In this document: positions 22,350-32,931 of the stretch, in pieces
Layout: every line of letters begins with the position of its first letter
Position numbering within the stretch: the stretch's first letter is position 1
DNA from: Prorocentrum cordatum
Lineage: Eukaryota; Sar; Dinophyceae; Prorocentrales; Prorocentraceae
Assembly (NCBI GenBank): GCA_963575745.1
Contig: CAUYUJ010017634.1
Coordinates: 60,324-124,323 of the forward strand
Direction of reading: 5' to 3'
Length of the DNA stretch: 64,000 bases
Position numbers and translations under genes: made by a program
Notes under the pieces: generated by a model
Told to the model about the DNA's origin: nothing
Database searches by the model: none
What the model saw: only the letters and a program-made list of their open reading frames with translations

Positions 22350-22630
22350 GCTCCTCCTCCTCCTCCTCCTCCTCCTCCTCCTCCTCCTCCTCCTCCTCCT
22401 CTTTCTCCTCCTCCTCCTCCTCCTCCTCCTCCTCTTTCTCCTCCTCCTCCGCCTCTTCCTAGTATGCCTCCTCCTCATCATCAGCATCAGCATCATCATG
22501 ATCATCATGATCATCAGCATCAGCATCATCATCATCAGCATCATCATCAGCATCATCAGCATCATCATTATCATCATCATCATCATCATCATCATCATCG
22601 TCATCGTCATCGTCACCATCACCACCATCG

Positions 22631-22674
<44 letters not shown>

Positions 22675-22679
22675 GTCAC

Positions 22680-22720
<41 letters not shown>

Positions 22721-22721
22721 G

Positions 22722-22788
<67 letters not shown>

Positions 22789-22789
22789 G

Positions 22790-22839
<50 letters not shown>

Positions 22840-22870
22840 TGCATGTTCATCTTCATCCTCATCTTTATCT
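22350..22870. repeat. (CTC)n followed by a very long (CAT)n microsatellite
   Basis: 22350-22450 is CTC. 22475-22840 is almost pure CAT with scattered CAG and CGT variants. The poly-H, poly-I, poly-D and poly-M frames are artefacts. Confidence 0.97.
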
Positions 22871-23123
22871 TCATCTTCAACATCATCCCCCTCCTGGGAT
22901 GAGGTCGAGAGCTCGGCGGGCCACCGACTCAAAAAAATCGAGATGGCGGAGATCGGGCTAGCTCGCTCGTATGATTGGTGGCCGAGTCGAGGTAGTGTTC
23001 GATCGCACAGCTATCCCCATCTGTGGCCACTTGGGCTGGGTCGCGCTAAACAATATGGTTGACAATGCCGGCGCTGATGTCCAAGAGGACCTGATCGGGC
23101 GGGGCTAGGACGAGGATGAATCT

Positions 23124-23172
23124 ACTCCAGAGCGTTCCAGAACGCTCTCAGAGCGTTTTGGAACGCTCTGAG
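23124..23172. repeat. Palindromic repeat, family I, copy 2
   Basis: CCAGAGCGTTCCAGAACGCT followed by CTCAGAGCGTTTTGGAACGC, diverged from 21096-21146. A nearby AGAGATTCTCGATTT word is also present, inverted, upstream of copy 1. Confidence 0.8.
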
Positions 23173-23397
23173 GAGGCCGAGGCGCCCGAGACATCCTCTA
23201 GATTCCAGATCTGCTGGATCTCAGAGATTCTCGATTTATCGTCAACAGACTTTATCCTCGTCCTGGTTTCGTCTTACCTGAGTGACGCCAGAACTCCCCA
23301 GGAGTGTCCCACGAGGCCCTCTCTCGGACGTCTCCGAAGCATCGGGCCGGAGGCCGACGGCGAGCGACGAAGAATCTTCTTGGGCACTGCCGTGTTC

Positions 23398-23760
23398 CAG
23401 GAGGAGGAGGAGGAGGAGGAGGAGGAGGAGGAGGAGGAGGAGGAGGAGGAGGAGGGGAGGAGGAGGAGGAGGAGGAGGAGGGGGCAGGAGCAGGAGGAGC
23501 AGGAGCAGGAGCAGGAGGAGCAGGAGGATCAGGAAGAGAAGGAGAAGGAGGATGAGGAGAAGGGAGAGGAGGATCAGGAGGAGTGGAAAGATGAGGAGGA
23601 CGAGGACAAGGAGGAGGAGGAGGACGAGGAGGAGGAGGAGACAGAGGAGGAGGAGCAGGAGGAGGAGGAGGAGGAGGAGGAGGAGGAGGAGGAGGAGGGG
23701 AGGAGGAGGAGGAGGAGGAGGAGGAGGAATCGGACAAAGAGAAGGAGGAGAGGAGCAGGA
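23398..23760. repeat. (GAG)n purine tract
   Basis: About 360 bp of GAG/GGA/CAG triplets, almost pure purine on this strand. Confidence 0.95.
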
Positions 23761-24204
23761 GTCAGAGGCACGACCCCCGCCCAGGGTGGCTCTGGCAAGC
23801 CGAGTTATCCGTTCCCCCCTGCCCCCCACTCCCCCACCACCACCCTCCCATGCTCCGTCCCTTCCTCCTCCCCCTTCCCGCCTTCTCTGTCTGCACTGCA
23901 CCGCCTTGAGGCCAATCAGAGGACCGAATGTCCACAGACGGGTACTCACGGGCTTGATCCAGATCCACGCCTGCGCTGTAGGCTGACACTGCCGGGGCAG
24001 TCGAGGTGCTACTGCTGCTCTTCCTCCTTCTGCTCCTGCTCGTCTCTCTCCCGGGGGGAGGCTGCGATGCAGGCTTCCCTCCAGCAGGTACGATTGGGCA
24101 CCTTGGCATAGCGCGTCGCTCCCGCCGGTCCTGGCCCGCCACGCTTCGGCACGACACGCCGTCCACTTCCCGGCCCCCGCGCGTCCACAGCCCCAGCTGT
24201 TCCG

Positions 24205-24285
24205 CGGCTCCCGCCCCGCGGGGCGGAGCGACACGCCATCCGCGTGCCAGGCACAGCGTGTCGCCGGGGCCGCCCCGCCGCGACG
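24205..24285 (+). repeat. Dispersed hairpin repeat, family G, copy 2
   Basis: CCGCCCCGCGGGGCGGAGCG, then GACACGCCATCC and CAGCGTGTCGCCGG. The CCGCGACGTGCAAACGTTCC tail also matches copy 3. Confidence 0.7.
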
Positions 24286-24699
24286 TGCAAACGTTCCTGA
24301 CCGTGCCTCGCAGGATCTGCCTTCGGGCTTCCCAGTAGCAGTCGTTGCCAGCGAGGCCTCTGGGAACACTGAGCCAGCGCTGTGACTCATTCAGGCAGAA
24401 GAGCCCAGTGACTCAAGAAGAGCCCAGTGACTCAGAAGAGCCCACTGAGGCCTCCTCAGATTTCTCCAGTGACTCATCCAGGCAGAGCCCGAGGATGTCC
24501 CCAGGAGCCTTTTTCCAGGATCCGTCGCGATCCCAGTGCACCCCCCACGCGGCCCCGCGGTTCTTCGAGCCCGAGACCCCCCGAGTGGGGGTCCAACCGA
24601 CATGGTTTGATCCTACGCTTCAGGTTGTCACCCGCGACGGTGGGAAGAGATCTTCGGGCGAGGGAGACTGGATGACGACGGGGACGGGGGCGGAGGAGC

Positions 24700-24782
24700 A
24701 CGGGGAGGAGGAGGAGGAGGAGGAGGAGGAGGAGGAGAGGAGGAGGAGGGAGGAGGAGGAGGAGGAGGAGGAGGACGAGGAG

Positions 24783-24820
<38 letters not shown>

Positions 24821-25300
24821 GGAGGAGGAGGAGGGGGAGGAGGGAGGAGGAGGAGAGGAGGAGAGAGGAGAGGAGGAGAGGAGGAAGGAGGAAGAAGAAG
24901 AAGAAGAAGAAGAAGAGGGAGGAGGAGAGGAGGAGGAGTACGAGGAGGAGGAGGAGGATGAGGAGCATGACGAGAACGAGGATGGGAATGAGCTGCAGGA
25001 GAAGATGGAGGGTGGGGGGGTCGGGGGAGAAAGACGGAGCACGATGTGGGAGGGCGGCAGGTGCCGCAAGGACGGCCAGGAGTTGGGAGGGGAACGGGTG
25101 CAAGAGTGAGAGAGAGAGAGATGGAGAGAAATGAGGATGGGGAGGAGGAGGAGGAGGAGGAGGAGGAGGAGGAGGAGGAGGAGGAGGAGGAGGAGGGGGA
25201 GGAAGAGGAGGAGAAGGAGGAGAAGGAGGAGTAGAAGGAGGAGGAGTAGGACGAGGAGGAGGAGGAGGAGGAGGAGAAGGAGGAGGAGGAGGAGGAGCGG
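24700..25300. repeat. Long (GAG)n/(GGA)n purine tracts
   Basis: Two tracts (24700-24965 and 25138-25300) of almost pure purine separated by a short unique spacer. All Glu-, Arg- or Gly-rich frames here are low-complexity artefacts. Confidence 0.95.
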
Positions 25301-25331
25301 TGCCGGCCCTAGTTTGCTCACCCCCCCGCAG

Positions 25332-25385
25332 GCCGACCGGCCTGGAGGGGGAGGCTGCGTTCACCGACCTTCGAAGCCACCAGGA

Positions 25386-25419
<34 letters not shown>

Positions 25420-25440
25420 CCATGCCTCCCCTCTCGGTCA
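25332..25440 (+). other. Possible exon preceded by CCCCCCCGCAG, with a (CAG)n run
   Basis: A clear pyrimidine-AG precedes an open segment containing GLEGEAAFTDLRSHQ in one frame, followed by a CAG run (25391-25420). It could encode the missing end of the first KH domain plus a polyA or polyQ stretch, but the phase does not match the GA junction at 9478. Weak candidate only. Confidence 0.2.
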
Positions 25441-26354
25441 GGCACCGCGCTCTCATCGCGACCCCAGCGCCCTCGGCGGCACGGAGGGCAGGTCGGGGAC
25501 AGGTGCCGTCCACCCTAACAGGGATGGACGTGGAGACGGCGACGAAGACGACGAGGACGACGATGGATAAACATCGAATTACTCCAAATTGCAGTTTGCC
25601 CGAGGCCACATCGGGCAAACGGTACATGAACGGGGTGATGCAAACGAAAAGCAGATATCATAACATATCAGAACCGGATGTCGTAAGTTGGATTGCGTTC
25701 GTATCGAACTCAAAACGGACTGGTGATGCATACCGCATATCTGCACGGGCGCGGGGAGTCGCCTGATGGTCCGTACCGCGTTGACCAGGAGCAGTCGGCG
25801 GAATGTGGCTCTTCACGGCCAAGCGTGCAAACATTGAAACGTTCAAGGAATTGAGGGCAGCTCTTGTCACTCACGGGGAGTGAGAACGCAAGGAATGGCA
25901 TTCCGGGGGAGGAAGGATGACATGGAAGAGGAGGGGGGAAGAGCAAGGAGGGAGAGGTCACAGGGGGGGGGGGGCCAGGAGCGAGTCGGAGGTGGTGGGT
26001 GGAAGGACGTCGGCTAGAACAAGCATGAGCGCTGCGCAGCAGGAGGGCGCGGTGAGCCGAACAGAGGAAAGGGGGCGGCTGCCGCAGAAGGCAAGTGGGG
26101 GAGGATCATCGGAGATGTGTGTGTGTGTGTTGCAAGGCTGGGGGGCGGGGGGCGGGGGGGGCTGATTTGTTTATACCAAACAGAAACAACATCAGAACGT
26201 GGCCGCTCGGAGGCCTGGGCTCCTGCCCCAGACGGCTTTGGGACCGCTCGTCGCTCCGCTGGTGCTGGCCCTCCGCGCTTCGGCGCGGCACGCCGCCCCT
26301 TTCCCAGTCCTCTTCAGCCCCCTCTCCCTCCCCTTCCTCCTCCTCTCCCCCTCC

Positions 26355-26575
<221 letters not shown>

Positions 26576-26577
26576 CA

Positions 26578-26820
26578 GCCCCGCGGGGCGGAGCGACACG
26601 CTATCCGCTTGCAGAGCATAGCGTGCCGCTGGTGGCGCCGCCGCGACACGCTAAGCAACAAAGTTCCTGACGACGAGTCCAGCGTAAATCTTGCGTGAGT
26701 CCGACGTTTGTCCGGCGTGACTCCGACGTAATTTTGGCCTCGAGTTGCCGCGTTAGGTTTCCAGGATCCCCCCCCATTCGGTCGGGAGCTTCGGCTCAGC
26801 GTGTCGCTCCGCCAGTTCTT
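26578..26820. repeat. Family G hairpin repeat, copy 3, with an inverted partial copy
   Basis: 26578-26655 contains CGGAGCGACACGCTATCCGC and an ATAGCGTG arm that can pair with CACGCTAT. 26797-26815 has AGCGTGTCGCTCCGCC, the reverse complement of the start of the repeat. The two copies face each other across about 150 bp. Confidence 0.7.
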
Positions 26821-26959
26821 GCCCAGCGCCATTCCGAACAGTGGGAAACCGATCCCAGCCCCCACAACTACTGATTTCACATGTCAACGTTCTGCAGCTG
26901 TGGCGAAGGTGCGTACAAGTGTAGGCGCCTTGCAAGCGAGATGATTGCCGTACACTGTG

Positions 26960-27125
26960 TCTAAAGGTGTGGAGGACGATCAATGGAGAGGAAACATGTA
27001 GCCAAACCATTCCAGATGTCTTAAACATGTCTTAAACATGCTTTTAATATGTTTAAGACATGCTCAGGACATTTCCCCGACATGTTAAACACACTTAAAC
27101 TTAAACATCAACGATGGGACTGCTA
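26960..27125. mobile_element. MITE-like element, family C, copy 2 (right end degraded)
   Basis: GTGTGGAGGACGATCAATGG, GGAAACATGTAGCCAAA and a series of ACATGT/AACATG words align with 10970-11161. The expected right end CATCCACA is not present. Confidence 0.65.
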
Positions 27126-27527
27126 GGGGCCGCCGCGCCGCCGCGTGAGCAGAAGAGCCCCTGGCCATCGCCTCCCGCCGCCTGCGCAGAGGGTCGCAAG
27201 TCTGATAACAACAACTCAAGCTTGATTTTTTGAATCGAAAACTCCAGTGTGATGAAAACTCAAGTTTGATACAACAGCTCTGTTTTTTCTTTTTTCCACA
27301 ACAACATATTTATAGAGATATGTGTATACACATATATAGAAAACAAGCAAACACAAACGCTATCAAGTGTGATGAACAACCCTGTGATCAAACATTTGAG
27401 CGTGACAGAGAGTGTGATCACACACTTGAGTTCTGGTTGCATCGCACTCTCACTCTCGAGTCTCTCTTGCTTGAACAATCACACGCGGGCCCTTCTGAGA
27501 GGGCCCCTTCTCATCACGGGGGAGAGG

Positions 27528-27850
27528 GGAGGAGGAGGAGGAGGAGGAGGAGGAGGAGGAGGAGGAGGAGGAGGAGGAGGAGGAGGAGGAGGAGGAGGAG
27601 GGAGGAGGAGGAGGGGGAGGAGGGGAGGAGGAGGAGGAGGAGGAGGAGGAGGAGGAGGAGGAGGAACCGGAGGAGGAGATGGAGGAGGAGGAGGAGGAGG
27701 AGGAGGAGGAGGAGGAGGAGGAGGAGGAGAAGGGGGAGGGGGAGGAGGAGGAGGAGGAGGAGGAGGAGGAGGAGGAGGAGGAGGAGGAGGAGGAGAGGAG
27801 GTGGAGGTGGAGGTGGAGGAAAGGGAGGAGGAGGAGGAGGCGGGAGGAGG
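27528..27850. repeat. (GGA)n array
   Basis: About 320 bp of near-pure GGA. Poly-G, poly-R and poly-E frames, and the opposite-strand poly-S/P/L frames, are artefacts. Confidence 0.97.
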
Positions 27851-28574
27851 ACATGGGCGGCGGCCCCCGCCTCGGGCAGGCCGGTGAAGAAGGCCAGGGA
27901 GCTCATCATGAGCCCCCCCCCCCCCCCCGCGGCCCCTCCCCCCGCGCGGCGATGGCCTCGGCCCGAGCCTCGGAGGGAGGAGAAGCGATACCAACACCAC
28001 CAGGGGGCCCACCTCCAGCAAGGAGGTCCACAATGCCTCCCCGAGCGGGAGACTGGGGATGTCTCGAGCGAGGGGGGGGGGGGGGGGGGGGGGCACGCCA
28101 CCAGGGAGACTCCCCTTGCCTCCGCGCATCTCCTCGCCATGCTGGTGTTGGTGTCGCCTGTCCTCGTTCCTGGAGCCTCGCCAGCCAGCCATAGAGGGGG
28201 CAACCCGCCGGGCGGCGGCGGGTGGGGCGCGGAAGTCGTCGGGCACGCGTCGAGGTCCAAGGCGCACCGAGCGCGTTCCACCGCTCGCAGGGTGCCCCGG
28301 CTCGCCAACGCCATCGAGAACGGGCGCTGCTCGACGCCATGGGGGGCCCGCGTGCCTCGACGCCCTGGATCCAGGCCAGTCGCCAGCAGCTGCTTTGCGA
28401 TGGGGGGACGCGCTTGTTGCAGGGCGTCCCCCCGCCAGCCCCTGCGATGCAAGAGAACCGGTGGTTCGCGATCGGACGTCGCCACCTGAGCGACGCAAAA
28501 AAAGCGGGGACGCCTGCGCCGGCATCAGTGCGTCAGCCGCTCGCGCAAGGTCGCGCGGAAGCGCCCTCGCCTCC
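27851..28574. other. GC-rich intronic stretch
   Basis: Contains homopolymer C (27914-27928) and G (28073-28093) runs. Long open frames on both strands reflect GC content. No recognisable product. Confidence 0.4.
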
Positions 28575-28817
28575 AATGCATCGAGCAGTGGCGAAGCGTC
28601 TTGGCTCGCCTATAGCCCTACCAAACAATGTTCTAAGAACCTGTTGTGGTTTCCACGAAATGTTCTTAGAACAGTTCTGGCGCAGTCTGTCTTGTTTTAT
28701 CACACCGGGTTTATGTTCTAAGAACATTGCTCTTGCTATTAGATGTTTTGGGGTTCTAAGAACATTTCGCGGTAGGAATATAGGAATTCCGGGCCCGGCG
28801 GTCCCTGCTCAAATGCA
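28575..28817. mobile_element. MITE-like element, family B, copy 2, with AATGCA direct repeats
   Basis: The element is 28581-28811. AATGCA occurs immediately outside both ends (28575-28580 and 28812-28817). Inside, GTTCTAAGAAC-type palindromes occur at about 28631, 28713 and 28754. Confidence 0.8.
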
Positions 28818-29281
28818 GCAGCCGCGCGGGCGACCCGCGTCAGCCGCCGCGCAGGGTCGCTGTGTCATCTCGCGTAGGGCCCGTTTCTGATCGTCCACCA
28901 CCTGTCACTGCCCGCAGACGCGCTAACGGCGATGCAGGTAACGGCGATGTAGGTTTCGGTATTGTGGTGTGTTGGCACGGTGGGAACGCGCGGCTCGCGC
29001 ATTCCTGCAATTCGCCGTGTCGTCGTCGTTCAGTATTTCCGCAGATCGGAAATGCAGGGAAGTGTGGTTCGCGATTTCCTACAGTGGTTTCCAAAACATC
29101 ACCGTTGAGCAACATCGCCGTTGGCGTGGCCTTGGTTCCTGCGGCGCTTCTCGGCGGCTCTCCTCGGCGACTCCCTGCGGCGGCACTTCCGTCCGGCGGA
29201 CGCTCTGGCAGCCTTTCGGGGCCTTGCGCGGCTTCCAGCCGCCTTCGGCGGCCATCGGCGGTAACAGGCAGCGGAGCGCAG

Positions 29282-29285
29282 GTCG

Positions 29286-29327
<42 letters not shown>

Positions 29328-29500
29328 TCATCCCCGCCGTCGGCATCTCTTTCGTGGTCGTCGTCGGAGGAGGTGTAGGGGGAGTTGAGGAGGAGGAGGA
29401 GGAGGAGGAGGAGGCGAAGGAGGAGGAGGAGATGGAGAAAAAGGGAGACGATGATGAGGAGGAGGACGAGCAGGAGGAGGATGAGGAAAAGACGTGGAAG
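29282..29500. repeat. (CGT)n then (GAG)n tract
   Basis: Perfect CGT triplets 29289-29326, then GAG-rich 29385-29495. Confidence 0.9.
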
Positions 29501-30869
29501 TAGAGAAGGCGGAGCAGATTAGGACGAGGTGGGAGGAAGGGGTGAGAGGAAGCGGGCAGGAGGTGGAACGGAAGATGGGATGAGTAAGGAGGATCAGGAG
29601 CAGGAGGAAGAAAGGGGGAAGAAGAAGGAAGAGGATGAAGAGGAGAAGCAAGAGGCGGAGGGATGAGGAGAGAGGAGGGGGGGGTCATCGTCAGGAGGAG
29701 GAGAGAGGAAGCGGGCCGGAGGTGGCATAGAAGGTGGGATGAGTAAGGAGGAAGAGGAGGATGAGGAGGAGGAGCAGGAGGGGGAGGAGGAGGAGCCCTC
29801 GACGTGGTCAGGGCCTGGCAGGGAACCAAGAGGGCGGTGGATGTGGTGGTGGCCAGCTTGCACGGCACCGAGAAGGAGGAGGGGGAGGATGCGGATGGCA
29901 GGGCAGGACGGAGCAGGGGGGAGGGAGTACAGGGGCAGATGTACGGTATGAGCGTTGCGTTGGTAGGCGCGCTGCTTTTGCATTCACCAGAAGAAGCGGG
30001 CAATATGTTGAGATAGGGTATGGTGCGGCAGAGGGAGAGGGGAAGGGCGAGGGCAGTGACGAGAAAAAATAGGATGACGGAGAGGGGGGCGAGTGTGTGT
30101 ATGAATAGGGGGTGTTGGGGATGAAAAGGAAGAGGAGTTTTACGAGGAGGAAGTTGACGAGGGGATAGACAGGTGAAGCGAAAGAAGGCGCTGGATGCTT
30201 ATGAAACCAGCAGCGAAGAGGAAGACGCAGATGAGAAAATCAACGACGAGGAAGGGGATGCGATGGTGAATTTAAAGAGGGTGAGCAATAGGAGAAGTAG
30301 GGCGACAGCGAACGTGACAACGAAGACACAGAGGAGACGAAAGGGGATAGTGAAGGGGAAATGAGAAGAGGCATAGCAATGGCGAGGGCAACGGCGAGGG
30401 CAACTGCAAACAGAAGAGCCCATGGGAACGGGAATCGGAATGTCACGCGAACGTGAGGACGAAGAGCAGATGGAGGAGGGGGATGAGGAGGAGGAGGAGG
30501 AGGAGGCGGAGGCAGAGAAGTGGGAGGAGGCGGAAGAGGCGGCGGAGAATGTGGCGAGGCGAAGGGGCAGGGCAAGGGGAGGGATAATGAAAAGGAGGAG
30601 GGAGATGATCACACAACAGGGCACTGCAGAAGTAGATACAGAGAGAGAGAGAGAGACAGATGGCAGGAGAAAGTCAAGAGAGGGCTCTTCTCCAACTCCC
30701 TTTCCCCGCGCTCCTGCACCTACTTCTCCACCTCATCCCCCGTATCATCCTTGTCGTCTTTCTCCATCTTCCTCTGTCTTCTCCTCCTCCTCCAGTCTAC
30801 CATCTTCTGCATTCTTCCTACACGCCTTTGCTCTTCGTTTTCTCCTCCTCTTCCGTTGGGCCTCTGCAG
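29501..30869. other. Purine-rich stretch before a KH exon
   Basis: 29500-30600 is a long GGA/GAA-rich run on this strand with a GA dinucleotide run (30639-30656). The strand bias switches to pyrimidine at 30690-30862, just before the acceptor. No gene recognised. Confidence 0.5.
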
Positions 30870-30947
30870 GAGTTGCTGGAGGGCACCAAGACCAAGCATG
30901 CCGGGTCTGACTTCGTGGAGATCCCGAAAGCGAAGGCCGCCCGGAGA
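30870..30947 (+). CDS. KH-protein exon: linker and first beta strand of a KH domain
   Basis: After a polypyrimidine run and TGCAG, the exon encodes ELLEGTKTKHAGSDFVEIPK then AKAARR. FVEIPKAKAARR is the typical start of a KH domain and continues in phase 0 into IGMVIGLKGSQVN of the exon at 42098. The junction AGA/GACCTA gives a GA donor. The following intron would be 11.1 kb and contains the copia element. The gene looks like a multi-KH (vigilin or PCBP-like) RNA-binding protein. Confidence 0.75.
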
Positions 30948-31869
30948 GACCTACCTTGCCGAACGGCTCGAGAATCCCAGACCTCTGGCGACTCGGACAT
31001 TTCGTGCTGAAGGTGTTTCGATATTTTCGCCTTCAGGGCCAGTCTTCGTGACCCAGGACCGTCGAACAATACTCATACAATAATGAGTAGCGGTCCCGGG
31101 GAGGGTGGTCAAAACATCGAGTCGCCAGCGGCGTGGGATAGAGTATTCCCCTCCTTCCTCTGTTCCCTTTTTTTCTACAACTTCTCATCCCTCTCCCTCG
31201 TCCTCGTCCTCGCCCACCTCCCTCGTCTTCCCCCACCTCTTCTATTCTTCGCTTCCCCTTCGCCCTTCCCCCTTACGTCAATAGATTACCCTTGTCCTAC
31301 TCATCGACCTCCTTCGCGCCGCCTTTCCACTTTATTATCCTCCTCGTCCTAATGCGCATCCTCCACATCGTGCCCTCATCTCCTCATTGTTCCCCCCGCC
31401 CTGCTCCGCTCATCCTCTCTCCCTCTCTCCTCTCCCGTCCTTCCAGATCATCTGCGTCACCACCATCATCCATCTTCTCGCATCATACCCTCCTCCTTCT
31501 AGGTTGCGACCATCGTCGGCCCGATTACTGCGGTCAGTGTGTATGCGGCAGCTGCGATGCTTATGGGCAGAGCGAAGAAGCATGTAGGCTGCGCTTGCAT
31601 GCCGCTTTGCGGGCCAAGACATGGAGGCGTATGGCCAGGCAGACGGGGAGTATGAAGGCTCATGGCAAGCAAAACACGGCGCTCGCATGCCATATTCAAC
31701 CAGTGTTGGTCGGCTTCTTGTCACTCGAGAGTGTATTCGGCTTCGCTCCGCATGTTCTACGATCGTCCCTGTGAACGCTCCAAGGGCTCTCATGCAAAGC
31801 AAGCGGTGTACTCAGTGGGCGTCTTTGAAGGACTCCGTTTTCCACGCGTCGGGCAATGGTGCGTTCTCC

Positions 31870-31995
31870 GCCCGACGCCATGATTTGTTTTATCACCCTG
31901 ACCCCCCGGAGGTCTCGACCCATTCCCGGGGACGGGCTGCTCATTCCGAGTCGCTTTTGTTGGCGTTCCCCAGGGTCGGCCAGGGCCCCCAGTCA
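31870..31995 (-). repeat. Dispersed repeat, family H, partial copy
   Basis: CGACGCCATGATTTGTTTTA, the CCCATTCCCGGGGACGGGC word and TTCCGAGTCGCTTTTGTTGG match the reverse strand of family H. It runs directly into a 113-bp tandem repeat. Confidence 0.6.
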
Positions 31996-32222
31996 GAGCC
32001 CCGAATCATCCGGGGTAGCTCGGGTCAGGGCTAACTCGGGTTCGTTGTTCCGGATTCCGAACCCCTCTTACCCCGGACCCGAGTTGCCCCGGATAATTCG
32101 GGCGTCCAGAGCCCCGAATCATCAGGGGTAGCTCGGGTCAGGGCTAACTCGGGTTGGCTTTGTCTGGATTCCGAACCCGAGTTACCCCGGACCCGAGTTG
32201 CCCCGGATAGCTCGGGCGCCCA
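31995..32222. repeat. Two-copy tandem repeat, period 113 bp, with internal palindromes
   Basis: AGAGCCCCGAATCATC starts at 31995 and 32108. Each unit contains TAGCTCGGGTCAGGGCTAAC and its near-inverse GGACCCGAGTTGCCCCGG, so each can fold into a hairpin. Confidence 0.8.
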
Positions 32223-32469
32223 ACCCAAGGGCCGAGCATAACGAAAAGCCTCTCGTCGTGACGGGGTCCGGGTCCGACGGCCGTGCCTCCTCGCCGCGGC
32301 GCGCGCTCGCGACGGCCAGGGCGCGCCTCTCTGCGGCCACAGCGCCGCGCAGCCCCCGGTCGCGGCCGCGAGGGCCGCCTGCGTGGGGGGCCCGTCCGGC
32401 CCGCTCACCGCAGAGCTCATCCACGTCCGAGCGCCCTCCCCCGCCATGGACGGTTTCTCCGAGGGGCTT

Positions 32470-32535
32470 CGGCGACGCGTCCTCCTCCTCCTCCTCTCTC
32501 CTCTCTCCTCCTCCTCCTCCTCTCTCCTCTCTCCT
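32470..32535. repeat. CTC/CTCT microsatellite at the copia left border
   Basis: CCTCCTCCTCCTCTCTCC-type sequence runs directly into the 5' LTR. The same kind of sequence resumes right after the 3' LTR at 40926. Confidence 0.9.
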
Positions 32536-32819
32536 TGTGTTTGCATAGTGCATCCTATGCCTTAGCGCTTCCCTTCAGCCCCAGTGACCTGTTCACTTTC
32601 CCGCCCCGCTGCAGCCATATCCTGCTCGGGCTGGCTTACCCCGTTTCCCCCCTCTTTTCCCAACACCAGATATACCAGTATCTTCCCTTCCTTTCCCACC
32701 CACCGACGCTCACTTGGAGCGTCTGTTATACAGTGCTGCGCCAGTGCCGACGCTTGACGAAATCGAGGGTGGCGCGTGGCAACGTGAAAGATCAGAGAGC
32801 GTCATTGTTGCCACTCTCA
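32536..32819 (+). repeat. copia 5' LTR
   Basis: 284 bp, beginning TGTGTTTGCATAGTGC and ending GTTGCCACTCTCA. Identical to the 3' LTR except at one base. Confidence 0.95.
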
Positions 32820-32820
32820 G

Positions 32821-32834
32821 TGGTAGCGGAGCCG
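32821..32834 (+). other. copia primer-binding site, initiator tRNA-Met type
   Basis: TGGTAGCGGAGCC starts one base after the 5' LTR. TGGTA(G/T)C-xGAG is the complement of the 3' end of eukaryotic initiator tRNA-Met, the usual primer of Ty1/copia elements. Confidence 0.8.
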
Positions 32835-32931
32835 GTGAGATCCACCGGCTTCCTGGCCCTGCATCCAGTGGGTCACCACCGTCCAGCACGACCTGGGTGA
32901 CGAACGGGACTACCGCGGCGAGCCAGTCGAG

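Noticed and set aside
22086-22961. 291-codon poly-His frame and its poly-Ile, poly-Asp and poly-Met counterparts
   Set aside because: Pure (CAT)n array; every frame is open by construction.
24063-24091. Micro-exon candidate AAMQASLQQ between AG and GTACG
   Set aside because: Too short to support; a resemblance to a KH C-terminal helix is not enough without a linked exon.
23116-25445. Several 230-380-codon Glu-, Arg-, Ser- or Leu-rich frames on both strands
   Set aside because: All follow GAG/CTC arrays; no domain outside the low-complexity part.
27230-28576. Gly/Arg-rich frame and opposite-strand Pro/Leu frames over 300 codons
   Set aside because: GGA array plus GC-rich sequence; no conserved motif, no splice context.
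31503-31583. KH-ending-like segment VATIVGPITAVSVYAAAAML after an AG
   Set aside because: It lies inside the intron defined by the in-phase junction of 30870-30947 with 42098-42136, so it would break the KH domain order. Possibly an alternative exon or coincidence.
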